The notes beneath the pieces were generated by a model that did no database searches, had not been told where the DNA came from, and saw nothing but the letters and a program-made list of their open reading frames with translations. A DNA stretch of 64,000 nt from Sipunculus nudus (Eukaryota; Annelida; Sipuncula; Golfingiida; Sipunculidae), in NCBI GenBank assembly GCA_026874595.1, contig CM049307.1:43468362-43532361 (forward strand), given 5' to 3'. Position 1 is the first letter of the stretch. Every line of letters starts with the position of its first letter. Positions 55,701 to 61,159 of this stretch are shown here, in pieces. Made by a program: the position numbers and the translations under genes.

Positions 55701-58700
55701 TTAGATCCTTTGGGGTTGCACGGTTTCAGGACCCCTGTCTTAACACGGACAAAGCGCCATCGCTATCCCTCAGCTGATTTCCAGTCAGTTTAGCCAAAAG
55801 TGATATCATGTTCTATGAGATTTACACCCGCAGGCTTCTTGGCGAAACTGTTATAAGTGCATGGAGGCAGACATTCGTATCAAGCTTAAAAACAGAGGTG
55901 TTGATATCCAGGTTCGTCTATATCTAGCCTGCCAGACAGAAAGATTTGATGGTGTTTTTTTTTCTTGCTGTCAATGCCGTCAATGGCAGGAAGCGCCTGA
56001 GCACCGTACTCAGAAGTAAATGGCTGGTGTCAAGGGGAGAACCTGTGAAACCAGATGACAAAGTAATATAACAGGAAACAATCGGAAGCCATAGGATCGA
56101 CATTGGAAAAGAATAAGGCGAGATCTATGCTAAAGAAGAGAGTATTTTTTTTCTGCGGTTGCAGGAATGCTCCCTCGGGAAATGTTTAGAGGGGAAGGTT
56201 TTAACGTTTACTTCCAATGGACTATTCCCCACAAATCATCCACCATCCTTGAGGGCTTTATTCTAAAAATCAAGAAACACTGCATGACTGCAAAAATTAG
56301 AAGAGAGTTTAAAACCCTGAACCCCCGTCTGAAACCACTTCTGCTACTTGAGAAAGATCACGTATAAATTTATATAAGGGAAAGGAGACGTGCCACCCAG
56401 GGAGTTCTGGGTATCGCTGGTACAATCTGTGTGACGAGCTGCTATCTTTATTACTGACACACGACACCGCTTCTTTCTCTCGCTTCCGTTTTCTCAGCGG
56501 AAGGATACCTGCAATGTTGTCTCTTTACGGTGTCGATGATGAGAAATGACGAATATTCCTCCGCATTACAGCACTGTTATTGATTTTTGTTCGGATTGAG
56601 CAAGGACATAATAAATAAAATGAATGTCATTCTGACGGGAAATTATCACTAGCTAAGAGGTCTGCAGTGAAAATCAAATTCCTGAACACCCATAAATTAA
56701 CATTGTACATACGCTTCTAGCTTCATATCTCAGTCAGTCAGAATCTTATAATGTGTTAAAACCTTTAAACCACATTTTGAAGTAAGAGGTAAGTAATAAT
56801 ATACGAAGTGCGGTTTCGTTTAGTCTGAAATGATTAGTATATCAAACACGTTGTAACAGTACGCGTTAAGTACCAGTACACGTATGTTAACCACACACAT
56901 CTCTGTCACAACGGGAGTCTGTTTGATGTGTATCATCATTCTTTACTTTATAGAGGTTCATCAGAGACACGCAAATATAATCCTAAAGCGTAATTTCGTT
57001 TTGTCTGAAATACGTATGTACTTTAAACAAGCATCAAAGGTTACGAGGTCAGGTGTGAAACATGATATGACACTGTTTGTTTAAATCACAACCACTAGAG
57101 CAATGAGGACTTACTGATGACATACACAGAAGAACCACTTGTACCTGGTATACCCGCAGACGGGCTAGGGTTCATTAGAGTGCCGATATTACATGTTCCC
57201 GTCAAAACGCAACTTGCCATTGTTATATGATCCGCTAACTGCATTTTCTGGGAGTTAAATGGCTCCTTTGATATGTACCGCTTACTGCATTTTTTTCTTA
57301 GATTTTTATATGCTCCTTTTTAGCTATACTATTTTACGTATTTATAATCTACGTGTTGTTTAATAATGGATAAACCAAAAATGTTAGGGGTATATTATAC
57401 CTAAGCACATTCTGTATAAAACGTCAATTTATCTCCAAATCTTTTCAAAACGGATTATACATTTCTGTATTTTGTATTGGCAACTTGTAAGAAAAAATAT
57501 TTGATTTGCGAATCAATATAAGTCAATACCAAAAGTATGTTATGGAATGTATTTTGGAACGAAATTGGTTTACTTGTTTACTTTGTTTTCTTGACGACTT
57601 CTTGACTAAAGGCTGTTGTTTTACCCCTTGTTCCAGAATATTCAGATTAGTTATAGAATTAATATGTTATTTGTCATATGGGTACTTACTAAAATAACAT
57701 TCTTTTTTACATGGTAACATTTATACGTATTCTATGACATCTATTTTGATTGACACCTCGGTTGCACGGACTACAGTTGGTACATTACTCTCCCGTAAGG
57801 CCCGCATAGTTCCGGGGGTTAGGGACAACATGCAAAGAACAAGGAGCATATATGATGTTTTGACGCATCAGCTGGTATCACTTTATAAGCAGACGGGGAC
57901 AAAGGAAATCGTTAGTGCAACAGCGATAGAGACGTTGTGGCGGAACAAATGTACCACAGCTGATCGCGGTTCTGTGGAGACAACCGATTTTATCAAGGGC
58001 TTCAAGGCCAATGTTGCTCAGTAAACAGGGACGTTTAACACACACTGATATATGTTCACATAAATCCAATTGCAATTTAGTGTACAGAGAATAGTTTATG
58101 ATAAAGTACGAAACTGAAGGATAATAGACAAAAAATCATGGCTAAATAGTATCTGTTAAAGTAAAAAGTCTGTAGAATGACAAACATATTTCATCAAGAC
58201 CAATTTAGCGTAGAAAACAGGCACGTTAAACACACATTGATATATGTTCATAGAAATCCAGTTTACAGAAGACAATATCTGCATTTTTAAGTAAGGGATC
58301 TGAATGATGATAGATTTTAATATGGCCAATGTAGCATAGGAAACAGGGACATTTTCCAGAGACTGATATTTATTTTCAGAAATCAAATGGCAAGTTAGTG
58401 TACAGAGAACAGGATCTGTTAAAGTAAGAAACTTTAAAAATATGATAGACGAAAAATATTATTGCTAAGGAGTGAGGGAAATTACACAGTTGTGTCTCTT
58501 TTTCATGATAAAGCCATTAGAAATGTTAGATCACGAACAGATGATACACGTTTACGTTAATTCTACCGGAATGCGAGACCTGATGTTTTTGCAGTAAATA
58601 TCTATGAAATCGATGACATCTCTCAAAGAAGAGATTATTCAACAATTAATTTAAGAGCTGTATAAAATTTAGCAGAATTCATTCATAGTTTTAAAAAGTG

Positions 58701-59672
58701 AAAAAATATTCGTGCTCCAACCATATATCTTTCGGGTTAGGTTCACCTAAGTTTTAAACATTATTAGAAAACTTTTAGGCTCTCTGTTTGCTTAGATGTA
58801 AATGCTGTCAGTAGGAGAAGACTTCATAATTTATGTATCTGACTCTGAGTTACGGGTAATATTATCGGAAGAGTTTCAGGTGGTGCTTGAACACCGAAAT
58901 GTGATCACACTGATGATAGTCAACCAAACCCTGCGACACTTGGGGACAGTATGACAGCCGCCAAGGTCAAGGTCAAGTCCATGTTCAACAAGACTCCGAA
59001 TATATCAGTGTTAAGTGTTGGCCCCAACTGATACCAGGCAAAACTGCTAAAAATCGTACAGCTGGGAATTAATTTGCAAAAAAATCCCTCTCATTCGAAC
59101 CTGAGAAGACTGGGGGCATTCTGTAAAATTATGTTAAGAGATATGAGGTTATGTTAGAACACGGTATATAACCATGTTAGTTGCCTTGAAAGACGATTTG
59201 TTTGGAGTAACCTTTTTTTGGTTTTCTATTAAAACCATATCCTACAACTGTAAAAATATAGGTATGGCTTATAAGCGAAAGCGCAAAGAAACTTTGTTCC
59301 AAATATCTAAATAAACCTTATGAAATAAACTTAATAAATATAATGATATTAACTCATTTTAATCCAAGAAAATGCAATGGCAATTTTTCCTTTTAATCTA
59401 AGCAGCTAAACTGTGTAAGAATGTTAAGTGGTATAGTCTGTTCAGATAGCAAAATATTTTACAGGTACTGATTAAGCGATGGGCCTTCCATTGGTCCGCT
59501 ACGTAACAAACCTTCACATTCTGTATATGTACACATGACAGGCAGATAATTGAATATAGACAAAAATTGATATTTTTTGTCAATTGGAACTCACCTGATT
59601 GTTTCCCCCGTAAACGAAAATAATTTGTAACACAATAAGCAGCAGTATATGTCCTGGCTTTATATATTCCAT
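7615..59672 (-). CDS. ADAMTS: ADAMTS metalloprotease, ADAMTS2/3/14-like, 23 coding exons (whole gene)
   Basis: Secreted zinc metalloprotease of the extracellular matrix. The joined exons give 1033 residues. Residues 1-22 look like a signal peptide, about 23-198 are a propeptide ending in furin site RVKR (195-198), and 199 to about 395 are the catalytic domain with HEMAHVFGVRH at 343-353 and Met370 in the Met-turn. A disintegrin-like region follows (about 396-498), then thrombospondin repeat 1 (499 to about 550), the Cys-rich region with VGCD and [11 protein letters not shown] (to 655), a spacer, repeat 2 (790-845), repeat 3 (850-907), repeat 4 (911-963), a Thr/Pro linker and a PLAC domain (997-1027). 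Every junction keeps phase and the sum is 3102 nt. The repeat count, PLAC ending and the stretch GYAPVTGMC resemble vertebrate ADAMTS2/3/14, which remove procollagen N-propeptides. That substrate is inferred only. Exact orthology needs a phylogeny. No frame break was found. Confidence 0.93.
8221..8383. repeat. MITE-like element with terminal inverted repeats
   Basis: The left end TACAGTGAAATCTTGC and right end GCAAGATTTCACAGTGTA are near-perfect inverted copies. The interior has CACAACCACC and TGCTAAGACAACCAC. The length is 163 bp, and it lies in ADAMTS intron 22. It has no coding capacity. Confidence 0.65.
9102..9240 (-). CDS. ADAMTS: ADAMTS exon 22: thrombospondin repeat 4
   Basis: Encodes residues 919-964. 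[16 protein letters not shown] and CTQPPCP form the body and end of repeat 4. The acceptor is TATCTCTTGCAG and the donor G/GTAATG. Confidence 0.92.
9912..10119 (-). CDS. ADAMTS: ADAMTS exon 21: thrombospondin repeat 3, ends at a GC donor
   Basis: Encodes residues 849-918. [19 protein letters not shown] opens repeat 3, NRIPC closes it, and WRIGYWTR starts repeat 4. No GT lies where the reading frame and the W-x-x-CSxxC spacing need it. A GC donor (AGG/GCAAGC) gives phase 0 and rejoins exon 22 as YWTR-CSVRC. The acceptor is TTTGTCTCTTTCAG. Confidence 0.87.
11218..11240. repeat. Poly-C tract (about 23)
   Basis: A homopolymer in intron 20. Similar tracts occur near 17260 (C) and 25220 (G). Confidence 0.95.
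14729..14735 (+). promoter_or_regulatory. Candidate TATA box of the KCTD gene
   Basis: TATAAAA, about 400 bases upstream of the exon 1 ATG. Positions from about 14760 to 15132 would then be 5' UTR. The motif alone is weak evidence in AT-rich DNA. Confidence 0.22.
15133..15168 (+). CDS. KCTD exon 1
   Basis: Twelve codons ([12 protein letters not shown]) from an ATG in good context (AAA before, G after) to a strong donor (GTAAGTAT). It ends in phase 0 and joins in frame to exon 2. Short polar N-terminal leaders before the BTB domain are common in KCTD proteins. The link to exon 2 is inferred from phase and splice strength. Confidence 0.6.
15133..19128 (+). CDS. KCTD-family BTB/T1 protein, two coding exons (whole gene)
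   Basis: Intracellular BTB (T1) domain protein of 248 residues. KCTD proteins form ring oligomers, and several act as substrate adaptors for cullin-3 ubiquitin ligases. Residues 24 to about 121 form the BTB fold: [44 protein letters not shown] and [10 protein letters not shown]. The DRDG and NFLR motifs are diagnostic. The C-terminal half (about 122-248) is less conserved and has no motif I can name. The length and BTB sequence are closest to KCTD6/11/21 in my judgement, so no symbol is given. The gene lies inside ADAMTS intron 20 on the opposite strand. The coding sequence could also start at the in-frame ATG at 18439 (229 residues) if exon 1 is not used. Confidence 0.88.
17260..17274. repeat. 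Poly-C tract
   Basis: A C homopolymer of about 15, in the KCTD intron. Confidence 0.9.
18418..19128 (+). CDS. KCTD exon 2: BTB domain and C-terminal half
   Basis: The acceptor is TTTTGTGTTTTCCAG, followed by codons [12 protein letters not shown] leading into the BTB domain, and a TGA stop at 19126-19128. The whole BTB fold is in this single exon. An out-of-frame ATG at 18431 opens a 3-codon ORF that overlaps the internal ATG at 18439. That would disfavour initiation at 18439 if the transcript started nearby, and agrees with a start in exon 1. Confidence 0.9.
   Translation, partial: NGVGHGTMTDEVLTLNVGGTTYTTTRATITKYPDSMLGAMFSGQFVPTSCDNQGNYFIDRDGEVFRYILNFLRSGRLCLPQGFNDFDLLEAEADFYQIQPLISTVRLLRTPDKPKTGLYIEILDFEETAYFYRFYSDPPRGIHTELKNGGLVISGPRTVLQTLPLPEKAKKDLESNEAAYRSINIGTSSTPGCSKMAITHHLQNIGWQLVQSSFANNSDSDGSYMVHKYMWFLPDS
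19391..19528 (+). repeat. 23-bp minisatellite, 6 copies, after the KCTD stop
   Basis: Six head-to-tail units, the first starting GATACCAGCTGATTGGAATA. Units differ only at two sites (C/A and A/G). Every unit holds CAGCTG (an E-box) directly followed by ATTGG (inverted CCAAT). It lies about 260 bases downstream of the stop, within the predicted 3' UTR. Confidence 0.95.
19801..19806 (+). terminator. Polyadenylation signal AATAAA of the KCTD gene
   Basis: Canonical AATAAA, about 670 bases after the stop codon. A further AATAAA near 20142 could serve as an alternative. The 3' UTR would contain the 23-bp minisatellite. Confidence 0.4.
20723..20812. repeat. MITE-like copy, same family as 8221-8383
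   Basis: TACACTGTGAAACCTGTGG at the left, AGACAGGTTCCACC at the right, and the interior GGCCACCTATGGGACTGG. The two ends are inverted relative to each other. Confidence 0.5.
22323..22551. repeat. MITE-like element with 45-bp inverted ends, TA flanks
   Basis: Left TACTGTGGTTG, right CAACCACAGTA. The inverted similarity continues for about 45 bases on each side (TTTCACGATAT against ATATCGCGAAA). The interior has two more CGCGAAA-like and TTGCGAAA stretches. The flanks are consistent with a TA target duplication. It has no coding capacity. Confidence 0.75.
22943..23083. repeat. Short inverted-repeat element
   Basis: CATGTGGACACCCTT at 22943-22957 is perfectly complementary to AAGGGTGTCCACATG at 23069-23083. 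The interior GGGACTGG and CTGGCCACTT recall the MITE-like family at 20723. Confidence 0.55.
24060..25080. repeat. Dispersed repeat of the TGACCTT / GGTGGCGCCAC family
   Basis: A second copy of the repeat at 4365-5400, in the same orientation. It repeats a short internal module several times: GGTGGCGCCACC near 24420, and GGTGGTGCCA near 24747, 24905 and 25053. Confidence 0.7.
25219..25244. repeat. Poly-G tract
   Basis: A homopolymer G run at the edge of the dispersed repeat. Confidence 0.95.
25759..25891 (-). CDS. ADAMTS: ADAMTS exon 20: thrombospondin repeat 2
   Basis: Encodes residues 805-848 plus two bases. Cys813, 827, 840 and 845 complete the six cysteines of repeat 2 (IEPCILRKC at its end). 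The donor GA/GTAAGT opens the 15.6-kb intron 20 that holds the KCTD gene. Confidence 0.9.
25986..26130. repeat. Degraded MITE-like copy in intron 19
   Basis: TACACTAAAACCTG, AGAACCACCAATGGGACT and GGTGGCTATTTAAAGGAGGTC match the start and interior of the 20723 family. The right end is not clear. Confidence 0.4.
26354..26513 (-). CDS. ADAMTS: ADAMTS exon 19: end of spacer and thrombospondin repeat 2
   Basis: Encodes residues 752-804. The last spacer strand ([12 protein letters not shown]) is followed by [16 protein letters not shown], the opening of the second thrombospondin repeat (Cys798, Cys802). The acceptor is GATTGACAG and the donor G/GTATGG. Confidence 0.92.
27440..27603 (-). CDS. ADAMTS: ADAMTS exon 18: spacer
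   Basis: Encodes residues 697-751. It contains [14 protein letters not shown] and a beta-rich stretch ending [10 protein letters not shown], as expected for the spacer that binds substrates and matrix in this family. The acceptor is GTACTTCAG and the donor CAG/GTGTGT. Confidence 0.9.
28153..28233 (-). CDS. ADAMTS: ADAMTS exon 17: spacer
   Basis: Encodes residues 670-696. [15 protein letters not shown] matches the spacer opening pattern Y-x-x-(I/V)-x-x-(I/L)PxGxxxI. The spacer has no cysteines here. The acceptor is TTATTTCCAG and the donor G/GTATGT. Confidence 0.9.
28845..28968 (-). CDS. ADAMTS: ADAMTS exon 16: VGCD and CGVCGGD motifs
   Basis: Encodes residues 629-669. [11 protein letters not shown] and [11 protein letters not shown] are among the most conserved ADAMTS motifs and end the Cys-rich region. 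The spacer begins after Cys655. The acceptor is GTTCACAG and the donor G/GTAACA, the same weak form as in exon 4. Confidence 0.95.
29347..29480 (-). CDS. ADAMTS: ADAMTS exon 15: Cys-rich region
   Basis: Encodes residues 584-628. [17 protein letters not shown] and ICINGKC match the ADAMTS Cys-rich pattern C-x-L-x-C, V-x-DGT-x-C and x-C-x-x-G-x-C. The acceptor is TTAATTCCAG and the donor ACA/GTGAGT. Confidence 0.94.
29590..29905 (+). repeat. SINE copy, tRNA-derived, in intron 14
   Basis: A-box-like TGGTCTAGGGATGGAGCAC at about 29605 and B box GGTTCAAATC at 29647-29656 suggest an RNA polymerase III promoter from a tRNA. The body matches the minus-strand copy at 3715-3850. An AT-rich tail follows near 29870. 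Confidence 0.65.
30100..30205 (-). CDS. ADAMTS: ADAMTS exon 14: start of Cys-rich region
   Basis: Encodes residues 549-583. FRxxQC-like [12 protein letters not shown] is the conserved opening of the ADAMTS Cys-rich region, and KWLPF follows as in relatives. The acceptor is TACCCCAG and the donor G/GTGAGT. Confidence 0.92.
30556..30812 (+). repeat. Interspersed repeat, copy 1 (intron 13)
   Basis: Same order of blocks as 34828-35060: CTGCTTTG, AGCAA(A/G)ATTCTC, CATCCAA-like, AGGTTTTAAACC, CCTGTGTCAGCCCT, CTTGCAAA, GCGGTTG. Its class is unclear; it could be a SINE. Confidence 0.6.
31223..31258. repeat. (CA)n microsatellite
   Basis: About 17 CA units in intron 13, 47 bases from the exon 13 donor. 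Confidence 0.95.
31305..31368 (-). CDS. ADAMTS: ADAMTS exon 13: end of thrombospondin repeat 1
   Basis: Encodes residues 527-548 ([11 protein letters not shown] and FELCNSQ). With Cys in exons 12 and 14 this gives the six cysteines of the repeat. An upstream CAG acceptor would put a stop in frame, so TTGCAG at 31369-31371 was chosen. The donor is CAG/GTAAGA. Confidence 0.85.
31879..32021 (-). CDS. ADAMTS: ADAMTS exon 12: central thrombospondin type-1 repeat
   Basis: Encodes residues 480-526. [18 protein letters not shown] is a textbook thrombospondin type-1 opening, with three spaced Trp (499, 502, 505), CSRTC and GGG. The donor CAG/GTCAGT leaves phase 2. The expected C-x-x-P-x-P after the third Cys is replaced by HMGS. 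Confidence 0.94.
32456..32569 (-). CDS. ADAMTS: ADAMTS exon 11: disintegrin-like region
   Basis: Encodes residues 442-479, in phase 0 at both ends. [11 protein letters not shown] and [12 protein letters not shown] match the family pattern C-x-x-L-WC and (P/A)-x-G-(T/S)-x-CG-x-(G/N)-K. Exon 12 supplies the WC that completes CGIGKWC. The acceptor is ATATTTTTCAG and the donor AAG/GTGAGT. Confidence 0.93.
33091..33226 (-). CDS. ADAMTS: ADAMTS exon 10: disintegrin-like region
   Basis: Encodes residues 396-441. It ends with [12 protein letters not shown] and SHAFCSY, which matches the conserved Y-S-x-(D/N)EQC-x-x-x-FG pattern that opens the disintegrin-like domain. The acceptor is TGCATTCACAG and the donor TAT/GTGAGT. 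Confidence 0.92.
33818..33961 (-). CDS. ADAMTS: ADAMTS exon 9: third zinc ligand and Met-turn
   Basis: Encodes residues 348-395. FGVRHDG supplies the third zinc-binding His (353) and the family Asp (354). LMASFV (Met370) is the Met-turn. YWSDCSRN closes the catalytic domain as in other ADAMTSs. The acceptor is TTATACAG and the donor CC/GTAAGT. Confidence 0.95.
34828..35060 (+). repeat. Interspersed repeat, copy 2 (intron 8)
   Basis: A partner of 30556-30812 in the same orientation, with the shared blocks GGTCCTGTGTCAGCCCTAG and AAGCGGTTGAAAG. Divergence is moderate. Confidence 0.6.
35107..35212 (-). CDS. ADAMTS: ADAMTS exon 8: active-site helix HEMAH
   Basis: Encodes residues 313-347 plus two bases. 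[15 protein letters not shown] is followed by the active-site helix AHEMAH (His343, Glu344, His347). Glu344 is the catalytic base of the family. The motif has Ala where ADAMTS enzymes usually have Gly (HExGH). The donor GT/GTAAGT splits the codon of Val348. Confidence 0.95.
36124..36271 (-). CDS. ADAMTS: ADAMTS exon 7: catalytic domain
   Basis: Encodes residues 264-312 plus one base. HHFCTWVRR and [17 protein letters not shown] are the conserved W-helix and the HHDxAxxLTxxD strand found before the active site. The end, DIGPAG, joined to exon 8 gives [12 protein letters not shown]. The acceptor is CTTTTTTTTAG and the donor G/GTACGT. Confidence 0.93.
37274..37357 (-). CDS. ADAMTS: ADAMTS exon 6: catalytic domain
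   Basis: Encodes residues 236-263, in phase 0 at both ends. [15 protein letters not shown] and VVVKK-like residues match the helix-strand segment VxxIYHDxSLGxxINxVVV of ADAMTS enzymes. The acceptor is ATTACAG and the donor ACC/GTAAGT. Confidence 0.92.
37824..37960 (-). CDS. ADAMTS: ADAMTS exon 5: furin site and start of catalytic domain
   Basis: Encodes residues 190-235. RVKR (195-198) is a proprotein convertase site, followed by [15 protein letters not shown] and VVDFHGEDL, the usual opening beta strand and helix of a reprolysin domain. The acceptor is TTGTGACGTCAG and the donor CTG/GTGTGT. Confidence 0.93.
38597..38762 (-). CDS. ADAMTS: ADAMTS exon 4: propeptide, end part
   Basis: Encodes residues 135-189. 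It contains [16 protein letters not shown], which matches the conserved propeptide pattern G-(x)n-GD(F/Y)-x-I-x-P of ADAMs and ADAMTSs. The acceptor is CTTTTCCAG. The donor GTAACA is weak at its fifth base, but the phase (one base carried over) fits exon 5. Confidence 0.85.
39335..39639 (-). CDS. ADAMTS: ADAMTS exon 3: propeptide core
   Basis: Encodes residues 33-134. The acceptor is TTTCATCTTCTGCAG and the donor GTG/GTATGT. This is the main part of the prodomain. It carries two cysteines (112 and 131), and the second, in STCGKV, is a candidate for the Cys that keeps the zinc site latent. An N-glycosylation motif (NTT) lies near residue 123. The propeptide is short and diverged for the family. 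Confidence 0.85.
41042..41060 (-). CDS. ADAMTS: ADAMTS exon 2: 19-nt micro-exon
   Basis: Nineteen bases between a pyrimidine-rich acceptor (TTTTTATTTTCAG) and a strong donor (GTAAGT). It encodes ESRDQH plus the first base of Asp33. It enters in phase 0 and leaves in phase 1, exactly as exons 1 and 3 require. It lies in the early propeptide. Without it exon 1 would join exon 3 out of frame. Confidence 0.75.
42636..42690. repeat. (TA)n microsatellite
   Basis: About 27 TA units, preceded by a shorter (CA)/(TA) stretch from 42597. Confidence 0.95.
45031..45082. repeat. (TA)n microsatellite
   Basis: About 25 TA units. Confidence 0.95.
45400..46860. repeat. Tandem array of a roughly 300-bp repeat, block A
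   Basis: Recurrent blocks in order: CTTTAGTGG(T/C)GGGCCATAT, AAACTGGAGTTATCATC (about 45430, 45723, 45987, 46426, 46720), TGACCTTTGACC, CCCCTATTGGCAGG, and GATGAAAAGTTTGGCTT. The period is about 290-300 bp with one incomplete unit. It ends in a (GACA)n run and ACTAGATG. It has no coding potential. Confidence 0.8.
46860..47285. repeat. Module that follows the tandem array (copy 1)
   Basis: GAGAAACTGACATGATTG, TTTTCGGGAACT, TTAATTATCAAGATA and CATTCCTATA followed by CAGTCAGCT recur in this order at 50340-50670. Parts also occur at 55480-55800. GGTGGCGCCACC links it to the dispersed repeats at 4365 and 24060. Confidence 0.65.
48360..49225. repeat. Tandem array, block B, left part
   Basis: The same units as 45400-46860, more decayed. 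It stops at GTGACCTCATG, where a LINE fragment interrupts it. Confidence 0.7.
49226..49844 (-). mobile_element. LINE (non-LTR retrotransposon) 3' fragment
   Basis: The minus strand encodes the C-terminal part of a LINE reverse transcriptase. It has a decayed LHWLP-type block near 49715, then [12 protein letters not shown] and [11 protein letters not shown] (about 49585-49680), and after a shift of one base [19 protein letters not shown] and [10 protein letters not shown] (49430-49545). These blocks are typical of CR1, L2 and RTE-like elements, and the clade is not resolved. The 3' end is a short repeat tail (ATTTAC). The 5' part is missing and the frame is broken, so it is dead. Confidence 0.8.
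49845..50345. repeat. Tandem array, block B, right part
   Basis: Resumes with ATGACCCTAAAATCAACAGG exactly where the left part stopped, and ends with GGGTGATTACTAT and ACTAGATGA as in block A. Confidence 0.75.
50345..50672. repeat. Module that follows the tandem array (copy 2)
   Basis: The same sequence order as 46860-47285, somewhat shorter. The shared junction means both loci are copies of one larger unit. Confidence 0.65.
50758..50780. repeat. Poly-C tract
   Basis: About 23 C, followed by ATCCCCCA. Confidence 0.95.
52555..52615. repeat. (CT)n-rich microsatellite
   Basis: An imperfect CT and CTTT run. Confidence 0.9.
52628..52733. repeat. 53-bp tandem duplication, 2 copies
   Basis: TTAGTTTT(T/C)TCCTCTAACAT occurs at 52628 and 52681 with the same following sequence (TATAATGATAT, then ACCTA). 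A few mismatches separate the copies. Confidence 0.85.
54895..55800. repeat. Dispersed repeat, mostly inverted relative to 4365 and 24060
   Basis: TTATGCATATCTATG is followed by AGTATGAAACAAAT, the complement of the TTTCATATTATGCATAT block. AGGTGGCACCACC and CAGCTGATTTCCAGTCAG link it to the modules at 46860 and 50345. Confidence 0.55.
57734..58024 (+). CDS. Hypothetical small ORF, 96 residues (doubtful)
   Basis: An open frame from ATG ([15 protein letters not shown]) to TAA. It is polar and charged with no low-complexity bias, and is less AT-rich than its surroundings, so it reads more like coding DNA than most chance frames here. No domain, signal peptide or splice partner was recognised. 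Its last codons (FKANVAQ) overlap the first unit of a local repeat, which argues for a chance frame or a transposon relic. Confidence 0.18.
   Translation: MTSILIDTSVARTTVGTLLSRKARIVPGVRDNMQRTRSIYDVLTHQLVSLYKQTGTKEIVSATAIETLWRNKCTTADRGSVETTDFIKGFKANVAQ
58004..58470. repeat. Diverged local tandem repeat, about 3 units
   Basis: Units start near 58007 (GGCCAATGTTGC), 58198 (GACCAATTTAGC) and 58324 (GGCCAATGTAGC). Each continues with AAACAGG, ACTGATAT or ATTGATAT, then TGTTCA or TTTTCA, and TACAGA. Unit length varies from 126 to 191 bases. Confidence 0.7.
59595..59672 (-). CDS. ADAMTS: ADAMTS exon 1: start codon and signal peptide
   Basis: Encodes residues 1-26. The start codon has a good context (AAG before ATG, G after). 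The sequence starts MEYIKPG and continues with a hydrophobic stretch (residues 9-20, [12 protein letters not shown] with neighbours), typical of a secretory signal peptide, with likely cleavage near residue 22. The donor CAG/GTGAGT ends in phase 0. Intron 1 is 18.5 kb. Confidence 0.82.
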
Positions 59673-59963
59673 CTTGGCAACTTTTGTATTTTTTTACGAC
59701 TGTTATTGGTTGGGTTATATGCTAACAGCGGCCTCAGCACGGCGTTATCTCACAGGCGATGATCCACGTGGTACCGTAAGCCAGAGTACTTGAGAAGCAG
59801 AGAGAAAAAGCTGTGAAATGAGACGCACGTATTGTAAAGCTGGAAGCTGATGTATGGCCAAGAACCCTTGCCCTACCACACTGAAACAGGCTATGTCCAA
59901 GTCGCAGCCAATTACAGTATAAGCCTTCAACCCCAGCAGTGAAGCTGTGCAGCTTGTAGCTCG

Positions 59964-59972
59964 TTTTATATA
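59964..59972 (-). promoter_or_regulatory. Candidate TATA box of the ADAMTS gene
   Basis: The minus strand reads TATATAAAA in a less AT-rich region about 290 bases upstream of the ATG. A start site about 30 bases downstream would give a 5' UTR of roughly 260 nt. There is no transcript evidence. Confidence 0.35.
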
Positions 59973-61142
59973 TGGAGCGAGAGGGAGCTGTCGCACACGC
60001 AGCCAAGCTCCGCTTCAGAAAGCCTACATCTCCGTTTGTACAAAAGGCATATGTTGCTGACGTTGTACAACCACGCATGGGGTCTAGTAACTGTCGCAGC
60101 ACCCCAAGGGCACGCCGAGGGTTACTGATAGATACACAGGGGTAGAGACAACCCCTCTACACTTGTATCAAGGGTCGAAACCTGTATGGCTCTTTATCAG
60201 ATACGGCCAGGCTGCCAGCTACTAGACCTCAAAGATAGGGCAATATCCCCCGGTGCTTGTTAGCTTGCATCTTGCCCTCAAATTTCACCAGAGAATTCGG
60301 CAGATGTTCATAAAAATATTTGTCGAAACACAACATGTATATTAGTCTGAATTTTCAGAAAATATATCTCTTCCCGTCACAAATTGCATACATGTATATG
60401 GAAAACTATTCAGCAATATGTTGAGGGCAGTTTTATCAGCTTGTATGTCAGAACAAGCGATAACGCATCCCAGATTAGTTAACAGAAATATTTTCTCCTT
60501 TTTGTGTTTCGCATATATAAATGTTATAATCTATAAATATACTGTTACGTCCGGCTGTGCTTATACAGTATATTTTATGTACACACTGTGCTATTGCCGC
60601 ATATTGGTAAATCCGCTTCATTACGGTCAGATACGTCCAGCTTTGCAGCAACCAAAGAGATATCTGACCTGCTGAGCGTTACTTCTCGTATAAGAGAGTG
60701 TTTGTAGGCGTATAATAAACGTTATGTATTGATGATGACTGTACGAGGTGTAGGATAGCAAATTCCATCGTTAACAATCAAGGAGTCCAACAAATATGTG
60801 ACTGAGATGGTAGGACCATCATAATCAAAAGAGAGGGGGGCCCCGACAAACAGGGGAACCTTGGAAGTTTTTATAAGATGACAAAAAAAACTATATATAT
60901 ATTAGTATAAAGTACTGAATAATTAATTTAATCAAATTTAATACAATCCTAATGATTTAACCATCACAAGATTACAGTGAAGATTACAGGAAAACATGGG
61001 TGATAAATAAATCTATTCATATCAGTAAAATCATATGATATCGGAATGGTGTTACTTTGATCTATACAAAAACATCTTTTTTATTTTGCACATGCACAAG
61101 CGCATATACATAGTACCACTTCGGGGGCGGATAAAGAATTTT

Positions 61143-61159
61143 GAGGGGGGGGGGGGGGG
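61143..61159. repeat. Poly-G tract
   Basis: A homopolymer G run interrupted by a single C at its end. Confidence 0.9.

Larger units (their letters stand above)
41061..59594 (-). other. ADAMTS intron 1 (18.5 kb)
   Basis: Runs from donor GTGAGT (exon 1) to acceptor TTTTCAG (exon 2). It contains microsatellites, tandem repeat blocks, a LINE fragment and dispersed repeats, listed separately. In 41100-42600, 42700-44600, 50850-54880 and 55810-57700 I see no supported gene. Confidence 0.75.

Noticed and set aside
59734..60102. 122-codon minus-strand frame upstream of exon 1
   Set aside because: It overlaps the candidate TATA box, has no domain and no splice path to exon 1. More likely promoter and 5' UTR.
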